DNA from: Paenibacillus oleatilyticus
GTDB taxonomy: Bacteria > Bacillota > Bacilli > Paenibacillales > NBRC-103111
Assembly: GCF_018998565.1 (NCBI RefSeq)
Contig: NZ_JAHNZO010000020.1
Coordinates: 1 to 64,000 of the forward strand
Direction of reading: 5' to 3'
Length of the DNA stretch: 64,000 nucleotides
The position numbers and the translations under genes were made by a program. The notes below the pieces were generated by a model. That model was given only the letters and a program-made list of their open reading frames with translations. It searched no databases and was not told where the DNA came from. How positions within the stretch are numbered: position 1 is the first letter of the stretch; the number at the start of each line of letters is the position of its first letter. Positions 28,099 through 36,515 of the stretch are shown here, piece after piece.

Positions 28099-28644
28099 CT
28101 ACAGCTTAAAAGCTAGGCTCTTAAGTTCAAGAGGAATGCCCGAGGCGACAAGGAATACCTGATCGGCCTCGCGGGCAAGACGTTGGTTCATCCGTCCGGA
28201 CAAATCGCGGAACATGCGTCCGAGCTTATATTCCGGTACCAACCCGGCTCCGACTTCGTTTGTCACGAGAACGGTCGGCTGCTTCACCGCCGCGAAGACG
28301 GCAGCCAAGCTGTCGATCTTCGCTTCGAGCTGCGCTTCCGCATCCGGCTCCTGTTCCAGCCGCAGCAGCCAGTTCGACAGCCAGAGCGTCAGGCAGTCGA
28401 CGAGCACGACCGGCGCAGCCGAGCGTTCGAGCAGCTCCGCCAAGGCGAAGGGCTCCTCGGCCGTCGTCCAGCGGAAGCCGCGCTCGCTGCGCGCTTGGCG
28501 ATGCAAGTCGATGCGCCGCCGCATTTCGTCGTCATACGCTTGCGCGGTGGCGACGTATAAGCCCTCATGACCCAGCACCGCCGCGTACTTCTCGGCAAAG
28601 CCGCTTTTGCCGCTGCGCGCCCCTCCGGTTACAAGCACTTTCAT
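28099..28644 (-). CDS. cobU: Adenosylcobinamide kinase / guanylyltransferase
   Basis: A 181-residue bifunctional enzyme of nucleotide-loop assembly. The P-loop VTGGARSGKS follows directly after the start, then VDCLTLWLSNWL and TNEVGAGLVPEYKLGRMFRD are CobU/CobP signatures. ATG 28644 puts the P-loop at the usual place and has GGGAAGGA upstream; an in-frame ATG at 28677, overlapping the cobT stop, is the alternative. Repeats and no clear T-run terminator follow before cbiB. Confidence 0.94.
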   Translation of the reverse strand: MKVLVTGGARSGKSGFAEKYAAVLGHEGLYVATAQAYDDEMRRRIDLHRQARSERGFRWTTAEEPFALAELLERSAAPVVLVDCLTLWLSNWLLRLEQEPDAEAQLEAKIDSLAAVFAAVKQPTVLVTNEVGAGLVPEYKLGRMFRDLSGRMNQRLAREADQVFLVASGIPLELKSLAFKL

Positions 28645-28673
28645 CGGCGCGTTTCCTTCCCGCTGACCGGCAT

Positions 28674-29756
28674 TCATATGCCTTCCCGCTCCGCTGCGCC
28701 CGAAACTCCGGCATCCGCGAAGGTCGCCATCTCCTTCATAATGCGGACCGCCGCTTCGATCATCGGGAAAGCCAGCACCGCGCCGGTGCCTTCGCCCAGC
28801 CGCATATCCATGCGAAGCATCGGCGTCAAGCCGATCTCCGTGAGCAGGCGCTCATGGCCCTGCTCCTGCGAGAGATGCGACGCGATCATATACGAGACGC
28901 TGAGCGGCGCCAGCCTCGCCGCAACCAAAGCCGCGGCCGACGAGATGAAGCCGTCGATGACGACGGGGATGCGGCTCTGCGCCGCACCGAGAATCAGGCC
29001 GACCAGTCCGGCGATCTCAAGGCCGCCTACCTTGGCGAGCGCATCGAGCGGATCGGAAGCTTCCGGCCGGTTCGTTTCAATCGCCCGGCGAATGACCGCC
29101 TGCTTGTGCCGCAGCCGCTCGTCGTCGATTCCGGTTCCGCGTCCAGCCGCAGCGGCGGGATCGGTCGCTCCGAGTACAGCCAAGAGCGCCGAGCTGGCTG
29201 TCGTATTCCCGATGCCCATCTCGCCGGTAGCGAGCAGCCGATAGCCTTCGCCCGCCAGCTCCCGGGCCAATTCCACGCCGACCATGACTGCGGCTTCCGC
29301 CTCCGCCCGCGTCATCGCCGGTCCTTTCGCCATGTTGGCGGTTCCCATGCGAATCTTGCGCGAGCGCAGTAGTGGATGCGACAGCTCGGCGTTGACGCCG
29401 ATGTCCACGCAAACGACATCCGCCCCGGTCTGCCTTGAGAGCACATTGACGGCCGCTCCGCCGTTCAGGAAGTTGAGCACCATCTGCGGCGTCACCTCCG
29501 CCGGAAAGGCGCTAACCCCTTCCTCGCATACGCCATGATCTCCCGCCATCACGACGACGGCTTTTCGCGTCAACTCCGGCATGACCTCGCCATGAATGCC
29601 TGCAAGCTGCTTCGCGATTTCTTCCAGCCGGCCGAGGCTGCCCGGCGGCTTGGTCAATTGGTCCAGTCTGCGGGCCGCCTCTTCCATGATCTCCGCATCA
29701 AGCGGCCGAATGTCCGATAACACTTGTTGTAACCGGCTTTGATCCGACACGGTCAT
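28674..29756 (-). CDS. cobT: Nicotinate-nucleotide-dimethylbenzimidazole phosphoribosyltransferase
   Basis: A 360-residue enzyme that makes alpha-ribazole phosphate. Motifs: LTKPPGSLGRLE near residue 35, MAGDHGVCEEGVSAFP near 71, GEMGIGNTT near 178, and MRLGEGTGAVLAFP near 318 with the catalytic Glu. It starts at an ATG overlapping the stop of the upstream ATPase gene by four bases, so it is part of one transcript with the uptake genes. Confidence 0.96.
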   Translation of the reverse strand: MTVSDQSRLQQVLSDIRPLDAEIMEEAARRLDQLTKPPGSLGRLEEIAKQLAGIHGEVMPELTRKAVVVMAGDHGVCEEGVSAFPAEVTPQMVLNFLNGGAAVNVLSRQTGADVVCVDIGVNAELSHPLLRSRKIRMGTANMAKGPAMTRAEAEAAVMVGVELARELAGEGYRLLATGEMGIGNTTASSALLAVLGATDPAAAAGRGTGIDDERLRHKQAVIRRAIETNRPEASDPLDALAKVGGLEIAGLVGLILGAAQSRIPVVIDGFISSAAALVAARLAPLSVSYMIASHLSQEQGHERLLTEIGLTPMLRMDMRLGEGTGAVLAFPMIEAAVRIMKEMATFADAGVSGAAEREGI

Positions 29757-30535
29757 TCCCCTTTTCCGAGCAAAATTTGCGGCACTCCGCTGTCCGGGTG
29801 CCGAAGCACGTACGGACGCGTGCCGTAGACGTTCTCCAAAAGATCGGCGCGCAGCACGTCCTCCGGCGTGCCGATTCCGGCTGCCTCGCCGTTATAAAGC
29901 AGCATAAGCCGATCGCAATACTGCGCGGCCAAGTTCAAATCGTGCAGCACCGATATGACGGTCATCCCGCATTCCCGCTGCCATTGACGAACCTTATCCA
30001 TCAGGTCCACCTGGTACCCGATGTCCAGAAAGGTCGTCGGTTCGTCCAGCAGCAGCAGCTTCGGCTCCTGCGCCATCGCTTTACCCAGCGCCACCCGCTG
30101 CCGCTCGCCGCCGCTCAACCCGTCGACCGTACGTTCCTCCAAGGGCCTGAGCTTCAGCCAATCAAGAATTCGCTCGATTAAAGCTGCGGAATCCCCGGTC
30201 TCGTCCCCCAACCAGTTTTGGTACGGATAACGTCCCATCTCGACGATTTCGCGCACCGTGAACCCGAGCGGGGGCAGCGCATCCTGATGCAGCACGGCGA
30301 GCTGCCGGGCCAGCTCTTTGCGGGAGACGGCTTCCACCAAACGTCCGTCCAGCTTCACCGTTCCGGCGTCAGCGCGCTCGGCGCCGGATATCATATGCAG
30401 CAGCGTCGACTTCCCGCTGCCGTTCGGGCCGAGAATGCCGAACCATTCGCCCGGCTCTACCGAGAAGCCGATCTGTCGAAGCACCGGCCTGCCGCCGAAC
30501 GCCTTGGCTGCCTGTTCCACTTCCACCCGTATCAC
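29753..30535 (-). CDS. btuD: Cobalamin/iron-siderophore-type ABC importer ATPase
   Basis: A 260-residue ATPase of the FecE/BtuD type: Walker A GPNGSGKST near residue 37, signature LSGGERQRVALGKAM, Walker B LLLLDEPTTFLD, and the H-loop HDLNLAAQYCD. Start GTG with GGGGGGAG upstream. Its place between a FecCD permease and cobT, downstream of a cobalamin riboswitch, makes corrinoids the likely substrate. Confidence 0.92.
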   Translation of the reverse strand: MIRVEVEQAAKAFGGRPVLRQIGFSVEPGEWFGILGPNGSGKSTLLHMISGAERADAGTVKLDGRLVEAVSRKELARQLAVLHQDALPPLGFTVREIVEMGRYPYQNWLGDETGDSAALIERILDWLKLRPLEERTVDGLSGGERQRVALGKAMAQEPKLLLLDEPTTFLDIGYQVDLMDKVRQWQRECGMTVISVLHDLNLAAQYCDRLMLLYNGEAAGIGTPEDVLRADLLENVYGTRPYVLRHPDSGVPQILLGKGE

Positions 30536-30589
30536 CCGCTTGGCTCCCCCCTTTAATTCCCCCTGACTTTTGACACAGCAGCTCCGGCT

Positions 30590-31630
30590 TTATCTTCCCC
30601 GAATCGCCCGCTTCCGCCGCCGCAGCAAATAAGCGAAGAAAGGCGCCCCCATAAAAGCCGTGACGACGCCTAGCGGAATTTCCGTCGGGCTAAGCAGCGT
30701 ACGCGCCAGCGTATCCGCCAACACGACATAGATGGCGCCTCCGATGAGCGACAGCGGCAGCAGCAGACGGTAGTCCGGACCGACCAGCAAACGCAGAAGA
30801 TGCGGCACGAGCAAGCCGACAAAAGCAATGACGCCGGACACCGATACCGCAGCCGCCGTTATCAAAGTAGAAGCGATCAAGACGACGAGCTTCGTCCGTT
30901 CCACGTGAACGCCCAGATGGGCCGCCTGCCGCTCGCCAAGAGCAAACAGATTCATGGCCCGCCCGAATCCGAGCAATATCGCCGCTCCGACGGCCAGATA
31001 AGGAAGCAGTATAAGAGAATAAGACCATCCGCGCAGCGCCAGACTGCCCATCATCCAAAATACGATTTCATTGATGACCTGCTTGGACATCGAAACCATC
31101 AGCGAAACGAACGAGCCGAGAAATGCCTGCATCACGACGCCGGACAAAATAACCGTTTCCATCCGAAGCTTGCCTTCCGTCCGGGCGAGCAGCAGCACCG
31201 CGCTCAGCGTAAGCGTCCCTGTCGCAAACGCGACAACCGGCACGCTCCATTCCCCGAGCAGCGAAAACTGCAGCCCGAACAGTATCAGGAAGGAAGCCCC
31301 TACGGATGCCCCCGACGAGACGCCGAGCGTGTACGGATCGGCAAGCGGATTGCGCAGCACACCCTGGAATGCCGCGCCCGCCAGCCCGAGCGCCGCCCCA
31401 ACCAGCAGTCCCAGCGCCACCCTGGGCAGCCGCACCTTCCATATAATCTGCTCCGACGCCATGCTCCAGGTTTCGGGGATGCGCTCGCCGGGCCATGGAA
31501 GTTGATGCAGGAGGATACCCCACACGTGCCCGAACGGCACGTTAACCGAACCGACGGACAGGGCAGCCGTCGCGGACAGCAGAAGCAGGACGATGGCGCC
31601 TCCGCCCCATATCCACAGCTTACGCTTCAT
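30590..31630 (-). CDS. btuC: Cobalamin ABC importer permease (FecCD family)
   Basis: A 346-residue permease with about ten helices. Typical blocks are RLPRVALGLLVGAALGLAGAAFQGVLRNPLADP, here split by eye as RLPRVALGLLVGAALGLAG near residue 68 and QGVLRNPLADPYTLG near 88, then VSGVIAFVGLLVPHLLRLL near 265. The ATG lies one base after the stop of the binding-protein gene. It would form the membrane channel for the adjoining binding protein and ATPase. Confidence 0.93.
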   Translation of the reverse strand: MKRKLWIWGGGAIVLLLLSATAALSVGSVNVPFGHVWGILLHQLPWPGERIPETWSMASEQIIWKVRLPRVALGLLVGAALGLAGAAFQGVLRNPLADPYTLGVSSGASVGASFLILFGLQFSLLGEWSVPVVAFATGTLTLSAVLLLARTEGKLRMETVILSGVVMQAFLGSFVSLMVSMSKQVINEIVFWMMGSLALRGWSYSLILLPYLAVGAAILLGFGRAMNLFALGERQAAHLGVHVERTKLVVLIASTLITAAAVSVSGVIAFVGLLVPHLLRLLVGPDYRLLLPLSLIGGAIYVVLADTLARTLLSPTEIPLGVVTAFMGAPFFAYLLRRRKRAIRGR

Positions 31631-31631
31631 T

Positions 31632-32657
31632 TTATTTCACCAGATCCGGATAAATCCCTTTGGCAATCTCTACAAGCCCGGCCGTAATGCGCGGCCCCGG
31701 ACGGCTGATCAAATCTTTGTCGACACCGGCCAGCTTGCCGGACCGGACCGCTTCGATTTTGTCCCAGCCGCTGCGTTCGCGGATCAACTGGTCCATCGGC
31801 TTTTTCGACTTGTCGTCAATAATGCCATTGGGGTAAATGATCACCTGTGGATTATCCGCGATAATTTTCTCTTCGCTGATTCGAACATAGCCCTTTTCAC
31901 TGCCGGCTACGTTGATTCCGCCGGACAGCGTGATCAATTCGTCGATAAATTCGCCTTTGCCGACCGTCCAGCCCGGGGAAAATTCGATGAACACCTTTTT
32001 CTTCTGCTCCGGCTTCAAATCCTTCACGGCATCCACGACTTTCTGACGGTCGGCTTTCATCGAATCGACGAGCTTTTGCGCCTGCTCCTGACGGTCGAAG
32101 ATTTGCCCCATCATCAAGAGGTTGTTCATCACGTCGTCCAGCGTTTTCGGCTCGACCTTGAACATGTTGATTTTCAGCTCGCGCAGTTTGTCGACCACCT
32201 GCGTCTTCATCGACACCCCGGTCATGACCAGATCCGCATTGGCCCCGATCAACGCTTCTTCATTCGGCTTGACGATGCTGCCCATCTTCGGCTTCGCCTT
32301 CGCCTCCGCAGGGTAATCGCAGAAGTCCGAGACGCCGACCACCTTATCTCCAAGACCCAGAGCGAAGAGCGCTTCCGTTTCACTCGGCGAGGTGGATGCA
32401 ATTCGCTCCGGCGCCTTCTCAAACACGAACTCCTTGCCCGTAGCATCCTTCACCTTCAAAGGATACGACGTTCGCTTGGCGGTCGACGCCGCCCCATCCT
32501 GCTTCGTGCCGTCGGCCTTCGGCGGGTTGGCCAGCTCTCCCTGCCCCGGCGTCTTCGCCGCACTTCCACAGCCGGCCAGCGATGCGGCCAACGCCAAGCT
32601 CAAGATCGCAGCTAACCATGTTTTACGCAAACTCTTGGTGGTAAGTTTAGCTTTCAT
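31632..32657 (-). CDS. btuF: Cobalamin-binding lipoprotein of ABC importer
   Basis: A 341-residue exported lipoprotein: basic N-terminus, hydrophobic stretch and lipobox LAGC with Cys30, then a low-complexity linker and a periplasmic-binding-protein domain (ERIASTSPSETEALFALGLGDKVVGV near residue 84 in two parts) of the BtuF/FhuD class. First gene after the cobalamin riboswitch, with GAGGAG upstream of the ATG, which supports a corrinoid ligand rather than a siderophore. Confidence 0.92.
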   Translation of the reverse strand: MKAKLTTKSLRKTWLAAILSLALAASLAGCGSAAKTPGQGELANPPKADGTKQDGAASTAKRTSYPLKVKDATGKEFVFEKAPERIASTSPSETEALFALGLGDKVVGVSDFCDYPAEAKAKPKMGSIVKPNEEALIGANADLVMTGVSMKTQVVDKLRELKINMFKVEPKTLDDVMNNLLMMGQIFDRQEQAQKLVDSMKADRQKVVDAVKDLKPEQKKKVFIEFSPGWTVGKGEFIDELITLSGGINVAGSEKGYVRISEEKIIADNPQVIIYPNGIIDDKSKKPMDQLIRERSGWDKIEAVRSGKLAGVDKDLISRPGPRITAGLVEIAKGIYPDLVK

Positions 32658-32703
32658 CTTCCAAAACTCCTCTGGATATATGGTTTATTTTGTTTCCGCC
32701 TAA

Positions 32704-32745
32704 AACGAAAAAGGCCCTTCACCCCTGGAGCATCTCCAGGGAAAA
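32704..32745 (-). terminator. Hairpin in riboswitch expression platform
   Basis: On the minus strand CCCTGGAG pairs with CTCCAGGG, followed about ten bases later by GGCCTTTTTCGTTTT. It lies between the aptamer and btuF, where a conditional terminator would be expected. Confidence 0.6.
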
Positions 32746-32849
32746 GAGCACAGACGGACCGCCGTCCGCGATCCGCCTGTCCAAAGACGGCACACCGCCT
32801 GCCGGCTGTCCGATTCCGCTCCTTTTCCTCGAAGGACGCTTCGCTTGCC

Positions 32850-33025
32850 GTTCGGGCAGGTTTCCTGGCTTACGGGCTTCCTTCCGGAGCTCCCCGCCTT
32901 CCCGCTTGGCATCAAGCAGTGGCTTCCCGGAGAGCATTCGCCCGTTCACAGTGGCGGGACCGCGCCGGAGTCGCACCGGCTTCCCTTTTAACTCGCAGGC
33001 TTCCTCCGCCCGCAAGCACCCGAAC
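32850..33025 (-). promoter_or_regulatory. Cobalamin riboswitch
   Basis: Read on the minus strand, the region shows the conserved aptamer pieces in order: GGGTGCTTGCGGGC, AAAAGGGAAGCCGGTGCGA, CTCCGGCGCGGTCCCGCC, the B12 box core CCGCCACTGTGA (32947-32959), and GTAAGCCAGGAAACCTGCC. The ends pair as GTTCGGG/CCCGAAC (33019-33025 with 32850-32856), closing P1. Adenosylcobalamin binding should reduce expression of btuF and the genes behind it. Confidence 0.93.
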
Positions 33026-33082
33026 CGCTATTCGATTATTCGTCCGCCGCCGGCTCCTACATGGAGCCTGCCTTACGAACGA

Positions 33083-33601
33083 TTACTTTTGCGCAATGAT
33101 TTTTAACACTTGCTTTGCTTTTTCTGGGTCTGGAGCATTCTGCGGAATGAACGCAAACAGATCCTTGCCGTTCAATTGAAGCTCCGTGAACCAAAGAGAC
33201 TTCTCCATCGGGATGCCATACAGATGCTTCTCCTTCTTGTCGCCCACGGGAATTTCCATGACGCCTTCGGCAAAATCCTCCGGCTTCGCCACGTCGTCAA
33301 GCGACACGTATCCGCCTTGCTGCCCCATACCCTTGAACTGCTCGGCCGGAATAATCAATACCCCGTGCCCTCCGGCGGCAATCTCGACCATCATTTTCTC
33401 GAGCGAAAACAACGGCGACGTCACGACTTGTACGGTGGGCGCCTGTCCGATTTTGCTCTGCAGCGACGCTTGCAGTTTTTCCCCGATTTCCGTCGGAATG
33501 CCGCTTTTCCCCATCAAAAATACTGTCACGTCCGCCTTCGGTCCTCCGCAGCCCGCGAGCACGAAGATCAGCAGCAAACCAAGAAGCCATCTCCTTCGCA
33601 T
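33083..33601 (-). CDS. Predicted lipoprotein of unknown function
   Basis: A 172-residue exported protein: MRRRWLLGLLLIFVLAGC with lipobox Cys18, then a domain with FLMGKSGIPTEIGEKLQ and VVTSPLFSLEKMMVEIAAG. The middle resembles small binding-protein-like folds found in Paenibacillus lipoproteins, but no family is recognised. ATG 33601 gives the signal peptide at the N-terminus; a frame opening further upstream would bury it. It lies between a spo0E-like gene and the riboswitch, and a GGCTCC/GGAGCC hairpin follows its stop. Confidence 0.75.
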   Translation of the reverse strand: MRRRWLLGLLLIFVLAGCGGPKADVTVFLMGKSGIPTEIGEKLQASLQSKIGQAPTVQVVTSPLFSLEKMMVEIAAGGHGVLIIPAEQFKGMGQQGGYVSLDDVAKPEDFAEGVMEIPVGDKKEKHLYGIPMEKSLWFTELQLNGKDLFAFIPQNAPDPEKAKQVLKIIAQK

Positions 33602-33726
33602 CGTCCCTTTGTCTCCCCCTCTATCCGTGCCGCCGGAAGCCCGTCTCCGCAGCTCTCTATCCTTGTATCTTACCATAGTCGGGGCCGCGCTTTCAAAGCT
33701 TTTTCGACAAAGCAAAAAGGGACCAC

Positions 33727-33996
33727 TCAACGTCGGTCCCCTTTAGGGCGATTCATATATTCATTGATTTTAATATCCAACTGCATGCTGATTTCGACAA
33801 CTTCAGGGGACGTGAGGCTGTTCCCGTTCTGTACAAGCTGTTCCAGCTGACGCCGGAGCTTGTAGATGTCATCTTCCAGCGAAACGGCGGCTGAGGCCTG
33901 TTTTCTTTTTCCAAAAGTCCACTTGGCCTTGTGCTCGCTGTCGCGAATCCAGCCGACGTTCAAATATTGCCGAAGCTGATATTCCGGAAAAGCCAT
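33727..33996 (-). CDS. Spo0E-family aspartyl-phosphate phosphatase
   Basis: An 89-residue protein whose C-terminal half, LEDDIYKLRRQLEQLVQNG and SPEVVEISMQLDIKINEY, matches the two-helix Spo0E fold with the S-x-x-LD signature. Such proteins remove phosphate from Spo0A and delay sporulation. The N-terminal 40 residues (MAFPEYQLRQYLNVGW...) are longer than in small Spo0E homologues and unassigned. ATG 33996 follows GGGAGGGATGGGG; two further in-frame starts (ATG, GTG) lie within 15 bases upstream. Confidence 0.82.
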   Translation of the reverse strand: MAFPEYQLRQYLNVGWIRDSEHKAKWTFGKRKQASAAVSLEDDIYKLRRQLEQLVQNGNSLTSPEVVEISMQLDIKINEYMNRPKGDRR

Positions 33997-34046
33997 CCCC
34001 ATCCCTCCCACCGGGTCGTCGTCATCAGACCTAAGCTGACAAGTTT

Positions 34047-34085
34047 TTATAGGTAAGTCATAGATTTAACCTTTTATACCTATAA
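34047..34085. promoter_or_regulatory. Inverted repeat upstream of spo0E-like gene
   Basis: TTATAGGTA (34047-34055) and TACCTATAA (34077-34085) are perfect complements with a 21-base spacer, in the short AT-rich gap between the spo0E-like start and the alaT stop. Could be an operator for spo0E or a weak hairpin. Confidence 0.4.
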
Positions 34086-34130
34086 GATACCAGTTTTTGG
34101 GGGATTTGAAAATGATTTATTTTGACGAAA

Positions 34131-35324
34131 TTACAACTTTTTTATGAAATTTCCAATCCTGTCGATTGCTTCTGTCAATTGATTGACCGATGTCGCATAC
34201 GAGCAGCGGATAAAGCCCTCGCCGCCAAGGCCGAATACTTGCCCGGGCACCGCCGCGACCTTGGCCTCAAACAGCAGCCGCTGCGCGAATTCCTCCGAAG
34301 TCAGTCCCGTGGACTGGATGGAAGGGAAAGCGTAGAACGCGCCCTGAGGCTCATGACACGGCAGGCCGATCTCCCGGAAGCCATGGACGACCAAACGTCT
34401 CCGCTGGTTGTAGGACTCGACCATCTTGTCCTTCTCCTCCATCCCGTTCGTGAGCGCTTCGAGCGCAGCCACTTGCGCCATGGACGGAGCGCACATGACC
34501 GTATACTGATGGATTTTCAGCATCGCCGAAATGAGATCTTGATGCCCGCAAGCATACCCCATCCGCCATCCGGTCATGGCAAACGCCTTGGAGAAGCCGC
34601 TCACGAGAATCGTGCGGTCCCGCATGCCGGGCATCGACGCGAAGCTGACATGCTTTTGCTCGTAGGTGAGCTCGGCATAGATTTCGTCGGAAATGACGAT
34701 CAGGTCGTTCTCCTCCACAATTTTCGCGATCGGCAGCCAGTCCTCGTACGTCATGATTCCGCCGGTCGGGTTGCTCGGGTAACACAAGATGAGCACCTTC
34801 GAGCGGGGCGTAATGACCGCTTTCAGCGCTTCCGGCTTCAGCTTGAACTGGTCCTTGGCGAACGTTTCGATTCCGACGGGAATGCCTCCGCTGATCCGCG
34901 CGATCGGACTATAGGAAATGTAAGTCGGTTCCGGAATCAAAATTTCGTCTCCCGGGGCGATCAAAGCGCGCAGCGCAAGATCGATGGCCTCGCTGCCTCC
35001 GACCGTCACCATGACCTCGTCCGACGGCTCGTAGAGCAGTTGGAACGATTCGTACAAGTACTCCGCGATCGCCTCGCGAAGCTCGAGCAGGCCGGCGTTA
35101 GGCGTATATTTCGTATTCCCCCGCTCCAATGAATAAACGCACGATTCCCGGACATGCCAAGGCGTGTGAAAATCAGGCTCCCCGACGCCAAGAGAAATAA
35201 TATCCTTGCTCCCGCTTACCAAGTCAAAAAACTTGCGAATCCCCGAAGGCGGAATTTCCTGCACGAGCGGCGCCAAATACCCGTGCATTGACTTGACCTG
35301 CTGTACCTGTTTTGACTCAATCAT
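34131..35324 (-). CDS. alaT: PLP-dependent aminotransferase, AlaT (YugH) type
   Basis: A 397-residue class I aminotransferase. ISLGVGEPDFHTPWHV, KYTPNAGLLELREAI, YPSNPTGG and SGFSKAFAMTGWRMGY (Schiff-base Lys near residue 240) are all present. It lies directly downstream of an Lrp-type regulator, as do yugH (alaT) and yugG (alaR) in Bacillus subtilis, where the product makes alanine from pyruvate and glutamate. The name rests on this pairing. Confidence 0.85.
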   Translation of the reverse strand: MIESKQVQQVKSMHGYLAPLVQEIPPSGIRKFFDLVSGSKDIISLGVGEPDFHTPWHVRESCVYSLERGNTKYTPNAGLLELREAIAEYLYESFQLLYEPSDEVMVTVGGSEAIDLALRALIAPGDEILIPEPTYISYSPIARISGGIPVGIETFAKDQFKLKPEALKAVITPRSKVLILCYPSNPTGGIMTYEDWLPIAKIVEENDLIVISDEIYAELTYEQKHVSFASMPGMRDRTILVSGFSKAFAMTGWRMGYACGHQDLISAMLKIHQYTVMCAPSMAQVAALEALTNGMEEKDKMVESYNQRRRLVVHGFREIGLPCHEPQGAFYAFPSIQSTGLTSEEFAQRLLFEAKVAAVPGQVFGLGGEGFIRCSYATSVNQLTEAIDRIGNFIKKL

Positions 35325-35340
35325 TGCTTTTCAGCGTCCT

Positions 35341-35832
35341 TTACGGCGAGATTAAAAGACGGCGGTCATCCTCATGATCTTCAAAGACGATTCCGTCTTG
35401 CTTGTATTTTTTAAGAATGAAATGCGTTTTGGTCGAAAGCACACGGTCGATCGGAGAGAGCTTGTTGGAAACGAACGACGCCACTTCCTTCAGCGTCTTC
35501 CCTTCGATTTCCACCAGCAGATCGTAAGCCCCCGACATCAAATAAACCGATTTGACTTCCGGATATAAGTAAATGCGCTCGGCAATCGCATCGAAGCCCC
35601 GTCCTCGCTCCGGCGTAATCTGCACTTCGATCAAGGCGGTGACCTTCTCGTTATCCACCTTGGCCCAGTTGACGACCGTCGCATATTTCACGATCACGTT
35701 CGCTTCCTCCAGCTCGCGGATCGCTTCCGCCACTTCGGCTTCGGACTCCCCCAACATAGTCGCAATCAGAGCCGGCGTACGTCTAGCGTCTTCCTTCAGC
35801 AGCTCGATGATTTTCATTTTGAATTGTTCCAA
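35341..35832 (-). CDS. alaR: Lrp/AsnC-family regulator, AlaR (YugG) type
   Basis: A 163-residue regulator: N-terminal winged helix (KIIELLKEDARRTPALIATMLG) and a RAM domain (VTALIEVQITPERGRGFDAIA...SVYLMSGAYDLLVEIEG). TTG at 35832 is the best start, with AGGAGG nine bases upstream; the next ATG is at 35817. It ends 16 bases before the aminotransferase gene, the same arrangement as alaR-alaT, where the regulator activates transaminase expression in response to alanine. Confidence 0.85.
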   Translation of the reverse strand: MEQFKMKIIELLKEDARRTPALIATMLGESEAEVAEAIRELEEANVIVKYATVVNWAKVDNEKVTALIEVQITPERGRGFDAIAERIYLYPEVKSVYLMSGAYDLLVEIEGKTLKEVASFVSNKLSPIDRVLSTKTHFILKKYKQDGIVFEDHEDDRRLLISP

Positions 35833-36047
35833 TGACAACGCCCTCCTACTAGATATACGAAGCAAACGGCCTCACCCGGCGAATCCACCGTGAGCCGGGA
35901 AGCCTGCGGGGTCGCAGCCTCGCAACGAGTGCCGGAACCGATGGCTTATTACTCCATATTACACCCGTCAGCCACGCTTTGGCAAAGTAAAATTATGCGG
36001 GCCCGCATCCCGCGGCTAACGGAAACCATCTTCCCGTGCATAGCAAA

Positions 36048-36074
36048 AAACCTCCGAAACCCATTCGGAGGTCA
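36048..36074 (-). terminator. Terminator after GNAT gene
   Basis: On the minus strand ACCTCCGAA pairs with TTCGGAGGT (36050-36072), followed by TTTTTTGC. Confidence 0.88.
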
Positions 36075-36098
36075 ATAACGGCTTATGGCAAGCCCGTA

Positions 36099-36401
36099 TC
36101 AGCAATGGCAATGACTCTCTACCGGGGAAACGGCCAGCAGCTTGCGCATATAGGCTTCGATTTCCCGCCGTTCGTAGCCGGGCTTGATTTTGCATTCAAA
36201 CGCTTGCTGTCCGATACCGTCGCCTACCAGCCGCCCAAGGCCGACCAGTACCCCTTGATCATAGGCCGCAATGACAGGGCCCCCGTCGCATAAAGCTTCG
36301 TAAGCCAGCGGCCGGCGCTCGCCGGTCCGTTCGGACACGGAGTCTATCAACTGCTGAAACTGCGCTTCGCCCGGAAGCTCGTTATGCAGCGCGATTTTCA
36401 T
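36099..36401 (-). CDS. Small GNAT-like acetyltransferase
   Basis: A 100-residue protein; QQLIDSVSERTGERRPLAYEAL, VIAAYDQGVLVGLGRLVGDG and ECKIKPGYERREIEAYMRKLL follow the GNAT order of strands and helices. It is shorter than usual GNATs, and the acetyl-CoA loop (normally Q/R-x-x-G-x-G/A) is not clear: GYERREIEAY is in its place. It may be a degenerate or minimal member. ATG 36401 has GAGGGAG upstream. It stands alone with its own terminator. Confidence 0.65.
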   Translation of the reverse strand: MKIALHNELPGEAQFQQLIDSVSERTGERRPLAYEALCDGGPVIAAYDQGVLVGLGRLVGDGIGQQAFECKIKPGYERREIEAYMRKLLAVSPVESHCHC

Positions 36402-36515
36402 CCTTGGCTCCCTCTCTTCCATACTGCTTTTCAATGTCGAGATTGATCTCTATTGATTATTATACATTTAATTGCATATTTATTCAACATATCCGACGGA
36501 GTTTGCAAATAAAAT

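Noticed and set aside
28260-29372. 370-residue plus-strand open frame across cobU and cobT
   Set aside because: Antisense to two well-supported cobalamin genes; Arg/Pro/Ala-rich reading without family resemblance.
34122-35132. 336-residue plus-strand open frame
   Set aside because: Antisense of the alaT aminotransferase gene with His/Arg/Leu-rich composition typical of such shadows.
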